From the NCBI GenBank assembly GCA_016861025.1, contig BOKO01000027.1:1-64000 (forward strand): a stretch of 64,000 nt of DNA. The letters run 5' to 3'. Position numbers and translations under genes: made by a program. This document shows, in pieces, positions 31,006 to 39,814 of this stretch. The notes beneath the pieces were generated by a model, which saw nothing but the letters and a program-made list of their open reading frames with translations, was not told the origin of the DNA and made no database searches. Origin of the DNA: Chloroflexota bacterium. Its GTDB lineage: Bacteria; Chloroflexota; Anaerolineae; Caldilineales; Caldilineaceae. Within the stretch, counting starts at the first letter, position 1; each line of letters begins with the position of its first letter.

Positions 31006-31923
31006 CTATGCCTGCGTATGAACCGGACGTCGCCCTTGCATCGGCGTGGCGGCAGCCTGTCCTGGCGCAGCGCGTAGGAGCACAACCGCCACCCACACAT
31101 TGATCGCGCCAAGCACCAGAAACCCACCGATCGGCCCGACAATCTGCGGGATGGTGAACGAAATCCCATCCATCACTTGAAAGACCGTCATCGCTGCAAT
31201 TGATGGCCCGACGAAAAAGAGCAGCGCCACCACCGGAATCGCAAAGAGCAGCCCGCGCAGGTCGCGGCGCAAGAAGAACACGCCAGCCACAAAACACGCC
31301 GGTGCAATCGTCGCCAGATCGAGCGCCTCGGTCACCATCGTCGTGCTGTGATAGAGCAGCGCCGGCGCGTGACCCGCCAGAAACGCGCTGATCAGCGGCT
31401 CGATCCAGACAAAGCTGGTCAATAGCCCGCACGCCAGCAGAAACGCACCAATGCGTCGATATGGTAGGTCAGCAGCAAAGCGCAGCGTCAACGGCTGCAG
31501 CGCAAAGAGCAGCAGCAGCCAGGCATAAAAACTGCACCCGAAGATCGCCACATAGACCAGGAAAAGCGCATTGTAGGCTGCACCCAGCGCCAGCGATGCA
31601 TAGACATAAAGGAAGTGCGTCAGCGCACCGAGCAACACCATCGCCCCACGCACAGAGCCGCGACGATAATGTAAGAGCGCAATCACCAGCACCGGCGTCG
31701 CCAGAAAGAGTGTGGTCACATCTCCGCCGCGGTTGGCGCCGCTCTTGAAGACAGAGTCATCGGCATAGATGCCGCGTGCGTAGATGTCCACCGTGTCGCC
31801 GCTTAGCGCCGTAAAGGTGTAGGGCGTCCCCTCCGTCTGCCAGAACAATCCAACGCCTGCAGCGACAATCCCAAGCGCCGCAGCTACAACCGACAGCCAG
31901 ATTACAACCTTTGATACGTTCAC
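31006..31923 (-). CDS. Multi-pass membrane protein, family unknown
   Basis: I start at the GTG ending at 31923, preceded by GCAAGGAGAAGCATT, giving 305 residues. Several hydrophobic segments, such as VIWLSVVAAALGIVAAGVGLFW, LFLATPVLVIALLHY and AFLLACGLLTSFVWIEPLISAF, show an integral membrane protein. A short extracytoplasmic region follows the first helix (TEGTPYTFTALSGDTVDIYARG). No motif identifies a transport or enzyme role. It is the second gene after the 77-residue soluble protein, 74 bases apart, on the same strand. Confidence 0.72.
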   Translation of the reverse strand: MNVSKVVIWLSVVAAALGIVAAGVGLFWQTEGTPYTFTALSGDTVDIYARGIYADDSVFKSGANRGGDVTTLFLATPVLVIALLHYRRGSVRGAMVLLGALTHFLYVYASLALGAAYNALFLVYVAIFGCSFYAWLLLLFALQPLTLRFAADLPYRRIGAFLLACGLLTSFVWIEPLISAFLAGHAPALLYHSTTMVTEALDLATIAPACFVAGVFFLRRDLRGLLFAIPVVALLFFVGPSIAAMTVFQVMDGISFTIPQIVGPIGGFLVLGAINVWVAVVLLRAAPGQAAATPMQGRRPVHTQA

Positions 31924-31996
31924 AATGCTTCTCCTTGCAATACAATTCGCCATCGGCGAGGCGCTGCAACTCCGCCCCACAAACTTACGCTTTCTC

Positions 31997-32230
31997 TCAA
32001 CTCACATCCTGCTCGACCGACAACAGCACAATCCCCAACCCGTGCAGATGACGCACCAACCCAACCAGCGCCGCCTGATCCACTACATCGCCCGAAAGTA
32101 TGGCGACCGGTTGACCATTGGCGTCGGCGCCGTGTTCGATTTTCATCGGTCCGAACCATTCGGAAAGCGTATCGTCGACGCCGCCCTGAATGCGGATTGT
32201 GTAGTGTGTCATCTGATCAGGGTGTGACAT
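31997..32230 (-). CDS. Small soluble protein, unknown
   Basis: Starting at ATG 32230 (GAGGAGGAC upstream) gives 77 residues. The sequence alternates strand and helix (YTIRIQGGV, MKIEHGADANGQPVAILSGDVVDQAALVGLVRHLHGLGIVLLSVEQD), in a ferredoxin-like fold pattern. It precedes the membrane protein and is likely cotranscribed with it. No known family was recognized. Confidence 0.7.
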   Translation of the reverse strand: MSHPDQMTHYTIRIQGGVDDTLSEWFGPMKIEHGADANGQPVAILSGDVVDQAALVGLVRHLHGLGIVLLSVEQDVS

Positions 32231-32340
32231 GTTTGTCCTCCTCAGCAATTTAATTCGCATCTTCCAGTTTGGCAGAGCGAGTCGGTGGTGTGATCACATG
32301 AAGATGTAGTTGCAATCGATGCATTCATGTAGTCCTGTGT

Positions 32341-32598
32341 CGGGCCAGTCTTGCCCTGGAGCAGGCGCCAGCCTTTAGCCGCACCTTTCACCCGATCGGC
32401 GAGCGTCCACGTCAGCGCTAGGTGAACATTGCTGAGACGCGACTTTGTGGCGAGCCCATGCCGCCAGTGCAATTGACTGAAAAGAACGGTCGCTACTATG
32501 TGCGCGATGGTCATCACCGCATCTCGGTGGCGCACGCATTAGGTGAGACGTTCATCGATGCTGAGGTGGTGCGGATTCAAATGGGAGAACTTCGGTGA
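32341..32598 (+). pseudogene. Decayed ParB-like (DGHHR) domain gene
   Basis: In one frame, RASLALEQ...FHPIGERPRQR, a TAG stop (32419-32421), then VNIAETRLCGEPMPPVQLTEKNGRYYVRDGHHRISVAHALG and a final TGA. RYYVRDGHHRISVA is the ParB/sulfiredoxin nucleoside-binding motif, and the pieces on either side of the stop line up as a single domain with a Trp expected at the stop (TGG to TAG). The N-terminal part is missing behind a TGA in the same frame. The 46-codon ORF starting at 32458 is all that could be translated. It is between a membrane-protein operon and the nucleoside ABC operon. Confidence 0.55.
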
Positions 32599-32620
32599 GG
32601 GGTCCCTTGCAGGGCCCGGC

Positions 32621-34153
32621 TCATCGCCCTTCGGCAACGCCAGCCATCAACAGGCCAATCTGCTCAGCCGTCGCCTGCTCGCGGGCAATGACGCCCATAA
32701 TGCGCCCTTCGTAGATGACGACAATGCGATCGGACAGATTTAGAATCTCGTCCAAATCTTCAGAGATGAGCAGCGTCGCTGTGCCGCGTCTGCGCTGTTC
32801 GAGCAAACGTTGGTGGATGTACTCGGTGGCGCCGATATCTACGCCGCGCGTCGGCTGTGCAGCGACGAGCACCTTCGGGTCGCGCGAAAGCTCGCGCGCC
32901 AGGATCAGCTTCTGGATATTGCCGCCGGATAGGCTGCGCGTCGTCGTCTCGATCGAAGGCGTGCGGATGTTGAAGTCACGCACCAGGTCGCGGCTGCGGC
33001 TGGCAATCGCCCCAAAATTGAGGAAGACGCCGTTGCTCATCGGCGGGTGGTCGTAGTCCTGGAGCACCAGATTTTCGGCTACAGAAAACTCTTGCACAAT
33101 TCCGTCGTGCATGCGCTCCTCTGGAATGTAGCCAAGCCCGGCGTCGGTGCGACGCCCTGGCGTCCAACTGGTGACATCGACGCCGTCGAGCAGGACGCGA
33201 CCGCCAGTCGGCGCGCGCAAGCCAGCGATCACCTCCGCCAGCTCGCGCTGGCCGTTGCCTGAGACGCCAGCCACGCCCAGAATCTCGCCCGCATGAACTT
33301 CGAGCGTCACCCTGCGCAGCGCCGGCTGACCGATGACGCCGAGCGCATCGACGTCTTCCAGTACAAGTCGCGCAGCCCCTGGCGTCAACGCTGTGTGGGG
33401 TCGATCAAGCAGAACATCGCGGCCAACCATCATGCGCGCCAACATCGCGCGCGTTACACCCTGATTGGGCACGGTGTCGACCAGCCGCCCGCTGCGCAGC
33501 ACGCTGATGCGATCGCTGATCGCCACGACTTCGTGCAGCTTGTGGCTGATGAAGATCAAAGCGCGTCCATCGCGCTTCATCTGGTTGAGCGTCGCAAAGA
33601 GATCGTCCACCTCCTGCGGTGTAAGCACCGCAGTTGGCTCGTCGAGGATCAACAGATCGGCGCCGCGATAGAGCGCCTTAACAATCTCAACGCGCTGGCG
33701 CTCGCCCACCGCCAGCGTCCACACCGGCGCCTTGGGGTTGATATGCAGCCCATACGCCTGCGAAAGCTGGCGAATCCTTGCCTCCACCTTGTCGAGGTCG
33801 AGCACAGGTCCGCGGCTCGATTTCAGCCCCAGCGCCACATTCTCGGTGACAGTCAGTTCATCCACCAACATAAAGTGCTGATGGATCATGCCGATGCCGC
33901 GCGCGATGGCGTCGGTCGGCGAATGGATGGTGACCGATTTGCCGTCGATGCGAATTTCGCCGCCGTCGGGCTGATAGAGACCGTAGAGCACCTTCATCAA
34001 GGTGGATTTGCCCGCGCCGTTTTCGCCCAACAGCGCGTGAATCTCGCCCGATTTCACGTCGAAGGTGACGCGGTCGTTCGCCAACACGCCGGGAAAGCGT
34101 TTGGTGATGTCGATCAGTTCAAGCGAGGCGATCTTGAGACGGCTGTTGTTCAT
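32621..34153 (-). CDS. Nucleoside-type ABC transporter ATPase, double-domain
   Basis: Starting at ATG 34153 gives 510 residues. It has two ABC modules: Walker A GENGAGKST in the first, a degenerate GVSGNGQRE in the second, the intact signature LSGGNIQKLILAREL and DEPTAVLTPQEVDDL as Walker B. This layout is that of the NupO/YufO ATPases that work with BMP-family lipoproteins. The start overlaps the stop of the deaminase gene by one base, so translation is coupled. It is the last gene of the operon and lies downstream of the permeases, binding protein and deaminase. Confidence 0.9.
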   Translation of the reverse strand: MNNSRLKIASLELIDITKRFPGVLANDRVTFDVKSGEIHALLGENGAGKSTLMKVLYGLYQPDGGEIRIDGKSVTIHSPTDAIARGIGMIHQHFMLVDELTVTENVALGLKSSRGPVLDLDKVEARIRQLSQAYGLHINPKAPVWTLAVGERQRVEIVKALYRGADLLILDEPTAVLTPQEVDDLFATLNQMKRDGRALIFISHKLHEVVAISDRISVLRSGRLVDTVPNQGVTRAMLARMMVGRDVLLDRPHTALTPGAARLVLEDVDALGVIGQPALRRVTLEVHAGEILGVAGVSGNGQRELAEVIAGLRAPTGGRVLLDGVDVTSWTPGRRTDAGLGYIPEERMHDGIVQEFSVAENLVLQDYDHPPMSNGVFLNFGAIASRSRDLVRDFNIRTPSIETTTRSLSGGNIQKLILARELSRDPKVLVAAQPTRGVDIGATEYIHQRLLEQRRRGTATLLISEDLDEILNLSDRIVVIYEGRIMGVIAREQATAEQIGLLMAGVAEGR

Positions 34154-34635
34154 TACTTCGTCCAAAACCCTTCGTGCACGGCGCGTGCTTCATCTTCCAG
34201 CAATGGCCCGATTACCTCAACCGGACGCACACAACGCGCAAAGACCTCACGGCAGGGCAACGCCATCGTCTCGTTGTCGGGATGTTCGCCGTCGCTGGTC
34301 AGCGCATACAGCCCTGCTTCGCTCAAGCCAAAGACGACGCGCCCGATGCCGCTCCAGTGAATCGCACCGGCGCACATCGCGCATGGTTCGGTGCTGGTGT
34401 AGAGCGTGCAGCGCTCCAGCACCGCGCGCTCGTAACGCCGGCATGCCATGCGCACCAGGTTCGTCTCGGCATGACCGGTGCAGTCATGCTCGGTGTTGAC
34501 CGTGTTCTCCGCTTCTAGCAGCACCACGCCGTCGGCATCGACCAACAGCGCGCCGAAGGGATGGTTGCCCTTCTCCCGCGCCCGCCGCGCCACTGCGATT
34601 GCCGCCCGAAGGTGGGAAAGGTGTTGTTCGTTCAT
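34153..34635 (-). CDS. Nucleoside/guanine deaminase-type cytidine deaminase-fold enzyme
   Basis: The 160-residue protein has the zinc site of the CDA superfamily: HAE (His55, Glu57) and PCAMC (Cys85, Cys88). The length and the HAETN/EPCAMCAGAIHWSGI phrases fit tRNA-adenosine or guanine deaminases. It sits inside a nucleoside ABC transporter operon, between the binding-protein and ATPase genes. That position makes a catabolic deaminase of imported purines more likely than TadA. It is preceded by a GGAGATT inverted repeat. Confidence 0.88.
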   Translation of the reverse strand: MNEQHLSHLRAAIAVARRAREKGNHPFGALLVDADGVVLLEAENTVNTEHDCTGHAETNLVRMACRRYERAVLERCTLYTSTEPCAMCAGAIHWSGIGRVVFGLSEAGLYALTSDGEHPDNETMALPCREVFARCVRPVEVIGPLLEDEARAVHEGFWTK

Positions 34636-34649
34636 ATAGGCGAAGCAGG

Positions 34650-34762
34650 GATCAAGAGATTAAGAGATTACGGGATTAAGAGATTGGAGATTGGAGATTG
34701 GAGATTGAATACCTTCTGGCAAGGCAGATAATCTCCTAATCTCCAATCTCCTAATCTCCCAC
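34650..34762. repeat. GGAGATT-heptad inverted repeat (copy C)
   Basis: The left arm has several AAGAGATT and GGAGATT units, then a spacer TACCTTCTGGCAAGGC, and the right arm has AATCTCC and TAATCTCC units. The arms pair over 40 or so bases. It fills the gap between the deaminase and binding-protein genes on the minus strand. Confidence 0.8.
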
Positions 34763-34769
34763 TCTTTTC

Positions 34770-35819
34770 CTACCGCGGCTCTACCACGATCGTGATCGAC
34801 CCGTCTGCCAGACCGGCTTCGGCGGCTTTGGCGGCTTCGACGGCTTCGGCGGGCAGTGCATCGCTGTAGATCGTGCGGATGCCGCCGTTGGCGTAGGTCA
34901 GTTGCAGCACCTCGCCGCCCATCGTGCCCGCCTCACGCATGGCGATGATGTCGCGCAGCAACTGTGTCCAGTCGTAGATGGCGCTGGCGAGAACGATCTC
35001 TGGCGCAGCGGTGCTCTGGTCGGCCTGAACGCCAAGCCACGGCACGCCATTTTCTTTGGCGACGCCGATCGCGCCGACAACCTGTTGCGCCGAGCCGGTC
35101 AACACATCGGCGCCGGCCCGAATGTGCGTATTGGCGGCTTCGGCAGCCAGCGCAGTGTCGCCAAACGAACCGGTGAAGGAGACGTTGACCTTGACATCCG
35201 GATCGGTCGCCTTGACGCCTGCCAGGAAACCATCGACGTGCAGCTTGGCGTCGCCCGCATCGACGGGGCCAACCAGCCCGATGATTTTGGACTTGGTCAG
35301 TTTGGCGGCCAGTACACCGGTGACATAGCCAGCCTGGTCGCCGCGCGGTTCATAGGCGAAGATGTTCTCGATGCCCTGGTCTTTGCCGGTGCGCGTCGTC
35401 GTGCCCCAGGCGAAGCTGACATCAGGGAAGTCGGGCGCAATGTCCATCAGCGAATCGCCATATTGTGCGCCATGGGCGATGACCAGATTGTAGCCGCTCG
35501 ACGCATAGTCACGGATCGCAGCGGCGGCGTCCGGCACGTTGAACATGTTTTCGGAGTAGGCGATTTCCAGTTTGTCGGCGCCCAGCTCATCTTGCAGTTC
35601 TTTCAGGCTGACATACATTGACTGGCTCCACGAGATATCGTTGATCGTGCTCGGCATCAGCAATGCAACGCGGATCGGACCGGCGGATTCAGCCTCGGCA
35701 GCCGCTTCGGTCGCCGCCGCCTGACCGCCGCCCGCCGGCGCCGCCACCGGCGCTGCACACGCCGCCAGGATCAAACCGACAATCAACACCAAGATCAATC
35801 CCCAAGAAACCTTACGCAT
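34770..35819 (-). CDS. BMP-family nucleoside-binding lipoprotein
   Basis: Starting at ATG 35819 gives 349 residues. Residues 1-20 are a lipoprotein signal peptide and LAAC (Cys21) the lipobox, with an Ala-rich linker to about 45. The body is the PnrA/Med type of substrate-binding protein (IRVALLMPSTINDISWSQSMYVSL, then EPRGDQAGYVTGVLAAKLTKSKIIGLVG), which typically captures purine nucleosides. It sits in an operon with two permeases, a deaminase and an ATPase. Confidence 0.9.
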   Translation of the reverse strand: MRKVSWGLILVLIVGLILAACAAPVAAPAGGGQAAATEAAAEAESAGPIRVALLMPSTINDISWSQSMYVSLKELQDELGADKLEIAYSENMFNVPDAAAAIRDYASSGYNLVIAHGAQYGDSLMDIAPDFPDVSFAWGTTTRTGKDQGIENIFAYEPRGDQAGYVTGVLAAKLTKSKIIGLVGPVDAGDAKLHVDGFLAGVKATDPDVKVNVSFTGSFGDTALAAEAANTHIRAGADVLTGSAQQVVGAIGVAKENGVPWLGVQADQSTAAPEIVLASAIYDWTQLLRDIIAMREAGTMGGEVLQLTYANGGIRTIYSDALPAEAVEAAKAAEAGLADGSITIVVEPR

Positions 35820-35856
35820 CGTCCATCCTCCTGTTACTGAATTCGTAGAGAAGTAT

Positions 35857-35912
35857 CCACCAATCTCCAATCTCTACTCTCCATTCGTCAGTGGAGAGTA
35901 GAGATCGGAGAT
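35857..35912. repeat. GGAGATT-family short inverted repeat (copy D)
   Basis: CAATCTCCAATCTCTACTCT and, after a short loop, GAGAGTAGAGATCGGAGATTA are near-exact complements. It lies between the lipoprotein and permease genes. Confidence 0.7.
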
Positions 35913-35915
35913 TAC

Positions 35916-36848
35916 TCACTCACCACGTTCATACGGCTTGGTCAACGCAGCAGGCTGGCGAATGCGCTGACCACCGACCGCCAGCACGACGATCGTGAGC
36001 AGATACGGCATCATCACCGCCAGGTCCGAAGGGATCGGCACACCGAGCACCTGCATCCACAGTTGCAGCGCGTTCACCGTGCTGAAGAGCAGCGCGCCGA
36101 TCAACACGCCAAGCGGTCGCCAGCCGCCAAAATAGACCAGCGCCACTGCGATGAAGCCGAGGCCGTTTGTCATGTTCTCCTGGAAGATGTTGAGCAGCCC
36201 GATGCTCAGCGACGCGCCCGCAATGCCCGCCATGGCGCTGCCAAGCATCACCGTGCCGTAACGCACGGCGTTGACGCGCACGCCCAACGAATCGGCGGCT
36301 TCTGGATTCTGCCCCACGGCGCGAATTTTGAGGCCAAACGTTGTGCGATAGAGCACATACAAACTCACCGGAACAAGCAGGTAGGCGATATAGACGAGGA
36401 TGTTGTGCTCGAAGAAGATCGGCCCGATCACGGGGATGCTATTCAAGCCCGGCACTTTCCACGTCGAGAAGCCGGAGATGCCGATCGGCGAACCGACCAA
36501 CACCTTCAACAACAGGCTGCTTAGACCGACCCCAAAGAGCGTCAGGCCGATGCCGCTGATGCCCTGCTGCGCCTGCATCGTGACGCTGATCAGCGCCATC
36601 AACAACCCCATCAGCGCGCCGACGATGATTGCAGCCAGCACGCCCAGCCAGGGGTCGCCGCCAATATAGACCGTATAGTAGGCGGCGAACGCGCCCATCA
36701 ACATCACGCCTTCGACGCCCAGGTTGAGCACGCCCGAACGTTGGCCGAACATCTCGCCCAACGCCGCGTAGAGATAGGGCGTCGCCAGCCGCACGCCGCT
36801 GTTGGCGATTCCAATCAAAGTGGCGACGCTCAAGAACTCGTGGAACAT
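35916..36848 (-). CDS. Nucleoside-type ABC permease 2
   Basis: The 310-residue multi-pass protein belongs to the BPD_transp_2 family (NupQ-like), with IANSGVRLATPYLYAALGEMFGQRSGVLNLGVEGVMLMGAF at its N-terminus (about 13-53) and the ATPase-contact EGVMLMGAF motif inside it. It starts one base inside the stop codon of the larger permease, showing coupled translation. A repeat separates it from the downstream lipoprotein gene. Confidence 0.88.
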   Translation of the reverse strand: MFHEFLSVATLIGIANSGVRLATPYLYAALGEMFGQRSGVLNLGVEGVMLMGAFAAYYTVYIGGDPWLGVLAAIIVGALMGLLMALISVTMQAQQGISGIGLTLFGVGLSSLLLKVLVGSPIGISGFSTWKVPGLNSIPVIGPIFFEHNILVYIAYLLVPVSLYVLYRTTFGLKIRAVGQNPEAADSLGVRVNAVRYGTVMLGSAMAGIAGASLSIGLLNIFQENMTNGLGFIAVALVYFGGWRPLGVLIGALLFSTVNALQLWMQVLGVPIPSDLAVMMPYLLTIVVLAVGGQRIRQPAALTKPYERGE

Positions 36849-38005
36849 CAGGGAACCGCCGCTTCTGCGGATGGAGTGGAGGATTCACGCTTGAGCGACG
36901 CTTCGGCGGCTTCGCGACCGGCGCGGCGTCGCGCCCGTCGCACATAGACTTCGCTCGCCACGACGAACATCACAACCAGGCCGTTGATCACTGTAATCAA
37001 TGCGCTGGGCACCTGCACCGTGAGTTGCATCTTGTTGGCGCCGACCAACAGCCCGCCAAAAAGAAACGAAGCAGGGATGGCGCCGAGCGGATGCAACTTG
37101 CCGAAGAGCGCCGCCACGATGCCGCTGAAGCCATAGCCGCCCGAAAGTCCTTCCAACATCCGGTGCGAGACGCCGGTGACTTCGACCGCGCCGGCAAGAC
37201 CGGCGAAGCCGCCCGCCAGAATCAGCGAGAACGCCACATAAAAGGGCACCGGCATCCCGGCGTAACGCGCCGCCGACGGATTCAACCCGACCGTGCGGAT
37301 GCGGAAGCCGATGGTCGTGCGCCAGAGGAGCAGATAGACGAGCACTGCAAGCACCAACGCCAGGATCACGCCGCTGTGTAGCAGTGTGGGTGGAGCGAGC
37401 CGCGTCAGCCAGACGCTGCGCGGCAGCGCCTCACTTTGCGCAATGTTGGTGCCGGCGGCGATCTGCGCCGGGTCGAGCATGGGGCCGCGCAGCAGAAAGT
37501 TCATCAACTGCAGGGCGATAGCGTTGAGCATCACTGTGCTCAAGATTTCGTTGACGTTGAGCCGCGCCTTGAGCACGCCCGCAATGCCGCCCCACACCGC
37601 GCCCGCCAGCGCACCGACAATCAAGGTCAGCGGCAGCAAAAGCCAGCCCGGCCAGTCGCGCAGCCAGAGTGTAAACGCCGTCGCCGCCAGCGCGCCGACG
37701 ATGATCTGCCCCTCGCCACCGATGTTAATCACGCCCCCGCGGAAGGAGATGCAGATGCCCAGCGCCACCAGTAAAAGCGGCGTCATCTTGGTCAGCGTCG
37801 ACGCCAGACCGCCGACGCTTCCGAATGCGCCGCTGATCAGCACCCAATATGCCTCAAATGGGTTGGCGCCGAGCAGCGCCAGCAAGACGCCGCCGATGGC
37901 GAATGCAATCAGCACCGCAGCAATAGGAAGAGCAAGCTCAAGAAAACGTAGCGACCTCAGAAAACGCTGCATGGCCGGCGACTTCAGTCTGCTATGAGGA
38001 TTCAC
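36848..38005 (-). CDS. Nucleoside-type ABC permease 1
   Basis: The 385-residue membrane protein (GTG start, GAGGAG about 9 bases upstream) has the NupP layout: N-terminal helix LELALPIAAVLIAFAIGGVLL, the ATPase-contact segment GGVINIGGEGQIIVGALAA and a final cytoplasmic Arg/Ala/Glu-rich tail. It is the first gene of the operon and is followed by its partner permease, with one base of overlap. The promoter is presumably in the 140 bases before 38005 but I cannot mark it. Confidence 0.88.
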   Translation of the reverse strand: MNPHSRLKSPAMQRFLRSLRFLELALPIAAVLIAFAIGGVLLALLGANPFEAYWVLISGAFGSVGGLASTLTKMTPLLLVALGICISFRGGVINIGGEGQIIVGALAATAFTLWLRDWPGWLLLPLTLIVGALAGAVWGGIAGVLKARLNVNEILSTVMLNAIALQLMNFLLRGPMLDPAQIAAGTNIAQSEALPRSVWLTRLAPPTLLHSGVILALVLAVLVYLLLWRTTIGFRIRTVGLNPSAARYAGMPVPFYVAFSLILAGGFAGLAGAVEVTGVSHRMLEGLSGGYGFSGIVAALFGKLHPLGAIPASFLFGGLLVGANKMQLTVQVPSALITVINGLVVMFVVASEVYVRRARRRAGREAAEASLKRESSTPSAEAAVP

Positions 38006-38147
38006 AAAGTTAGCAACTCCTCATAAGGATACCAGAGCCTGCATCGCGGCGTCAATTGAATGTTTTGCGGTAAATATGACCAGGCTTTCTGGACATGTTG
38101 CACAAGGAGTGCGCCGCACGAGAAAGTGCTGAGCTACAGAGAAATGT

Positions 38148-38918
38148 CTATGGCTCGGTGTGTTCGCCTGGTTGCAAGATACGCACGTCGATCTGCGGCG
38201 CCATACGTCGAATGAACTCGCGAAAAAGAAGCGGTGGGTCGAACAGAAAAGCCCGCGTCAGTCGGTGAATTGCCATCGGATAAAGCGTACCCCAGTGAAT
38301 CGGGATAGCGATCTGCGGTGCGATCAGTTGGCTGGCTTGCGCCGCACGATAGGGATCCATGTGTCCTGCGCCAAGCGTCGGCCCCCAGCCCCAAACCGGC
38401 ATCAACGCAACGTCGATGTTGCCCGCCAGTTGCTCCATTTCTGGGAAGAGGTCGGTGTCCCCTGGGAAATAGACGCGCTGCGTCTCGCCGCCGACAATAT
38501 AGCCTAGACACGCCGCCGTTGGCCCTAGCGGGCCGCGCGAACCGTTGTGCACGGCGGTCGTCGCCGTCACCGGCGCCCCTGCCACTGTCGTGCGTTCGCC
38601 CGCACGCAATTCCTCGATGTTGGTGAAACCATGTTGACGCAGCAGCGCGCCGGCGCCCACCGGTACGATCAGCCGCGTCGACTTGCCGAGTTTGCGCAGC
38701 GACGGCAAGTCGAGGTGGTCGTAGTGCAGATGCGAAATCAGCACGGCGTCGAGCTTTTCCTGCCAGGCGTCCAAAATCGGCGAGCGGCGCCGGCGCAAGT
38801 GCACCACACGATAGCGCAGAACCGGATCGGTCAAAATGCGCGCGTTGCCTACCTCGATCAACACAGTGGCGTGGCCGATATAGGTGATGCGGTGGGTGGC
38901 GGTTTTGTTCATATTCAC
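38148..38918 (-). CDS. Metallo-beta-lactamase-fold hydrolase (UlaG-like)
   Basis: The 256-residue protein has the HxHxDH zinc motif ISHLHYDHLD (His63, His65, Asp67, His68), with further conserved His and Asp (AVHNGSRGP, FPGDTDLFPEME, IPIHWGTLYP). The start YIGHATVLIE is that of the UlaG/RomA-type subgroup, which includes lactonases and phospholipid-related enzymes. The substrate is unknown. A terminator-like hairpin lies just upstream of its start. Confidence 0.86.
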   Translation of the reverse strand: MNMNKTATHRITYIGHATVLIEVGNARILTDPVLRYRVVHLRRRRSPILDAWQEKLDAVLISHLHYDHLDLPSLRKLGKSTRLIVPVGAGALLRQHGFTNIEELRAGERTTVAGAPVTATTAVHNGSRGPLGPTAACLGYIVGGETQRVYFPGDTDLFPEMEQLAGNIDVALMPVWGWGPTLGAGHMDPYRAAQASQLIAPQIAIPIHWGTLYPMAIHRLTRAFLFDPPLLFREFIRRMAPQIDVRILQPGEHTEP

Positions 38919-38919
38919 G

Positions 38920-38949
38920 AAAAAGATAGGGCAGGCGTTCGCCTGCCCT
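38920..38949 (-). terminator. Rho-independent terminator behind the HdeD gene
   Basis: On the minus strand AGGGCAGGCG pairs perfectly with CGCCTGCCCT across a two-base loop and is followed by ATCTTTTTC. It lies between the HdeD stop (38980) and the metallo-hydrolase start (38918), so the latter has little room for its own promoter. Confidence 0.65.
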
Positions 38950-38979
38950 TACACCGACAAACTTGGTTAATCTCTATCG

Positions 38980-39513
38980 TCAGGCGTTACGCAGGCGGAA
39001 CGCAAAGAAGATGGTGAAGATGCCGCCAACGATGGCGAAAATGCCGATCACCCACGGCAACATCAGCGCATAGCCAAGTGGGCTGCCAAGCAGCATAAGG
39101 CCGATGACGATTGAGATGGCGCCGATAATGCCCGGCCCCCAGCCTGCGCCCTGGAAGGACTCGACCAGCCCAAAGATGCCCATAATGATGCCCTGGACAC
39201 CGAGGATGATGACAGCGGCGATGCCAAAGACCAGTGTAGCCCCATCGGTGATATTGGAAACCAGGAACCAACCGGCCAGGATGCCAATAATGCCGCTGAT
39301 CAGCTTCCAGACCGTGTTGCCGCGGTCTGTAAAGATGCGCACAAGCGACAAAACACCGGTGACGAGCCAATAGATGCCGATGTAGAAGACGATCATACGG
39401 GAGGTTAGCACCGGGTCGGTCAGCAAGAAGATGCCAATGAGAAGTGTTGCAATGCCCTGAATCAATACAAGCCACCATTGAATGGGTGGCTTTTCCTGCG
39501 TTGCTACTGCCAT
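38980..39513 (-). CDS. HdeD/DUF308-family membrane protein
   Basis: The 177-residue protein has about six hydrophobic segments (LVLIQGIATLLIGIFLLTDP, IVFYIGIYWLVTGVLSLV, LVFGIAAVIILGVQGIIMGIFGLV, GIIGAISIVIGLMLL, LPWVIGIFAIVGGIFTIFFAF), the pattern of DUF308/HdeD proteins that are linked to acid or other stress. AGGAGATTC precedes the ATG. Confidence 0.85.
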   Translation of the reverse strand: MAVATQEKPPIQWWLVLIQGIATLLIGIFLLTDPVLTSRMIVFYIGIYWLVTGVLSLVRIFTDRGNTVWKLISGIIGILAGWFLVSNITDGATLVFGIAAVIILGVQGIIMGIFGLVESFQGAGWGPGIIGAISIVIGLMLLGSPLGYALMLPWVIGIFAIVGGIFTIFFAFRLRNA

Positions 39514-39814
39514 GTCCGAATCTCCTGTTCAAGTTCTTGTTGGTTGGAAAGATATAGAAAAAGCTAAAGAAAACTAGAATTCGACCATGAACTGTCAGCG
39601 TTTTGGTTCACGGTGGACTGAGGCTGTGAAGCGCGCCAAACCGACGGCTTTCACAGTGATCGAAAGTATAATGCAATCATTTAGGTTGCACAAGATGCAA
39701 TAAATGGGTTTCTGCCCCAAGCATCGTGACGGGAAGTAAGGTATACTTGGGAGACGGAAACAGCATTCACCTGTCGAGTTCGTTCTGATCGCACTTTCAT
39801 CGCCTTCCGCTCTT
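39514..39814. other. Intergenic stretch upstream of recD2
   Basis: This 301-base gap separates the divergent HdeD and recD2 genes. It has TATACT at 39742-39747 as a possible -10, without a good -35, and a small inverted repeat TTGCACAAGATGCAA. There is no ribosome site before the recD2 ATG. I see no gene here. Confidence 0.4.
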
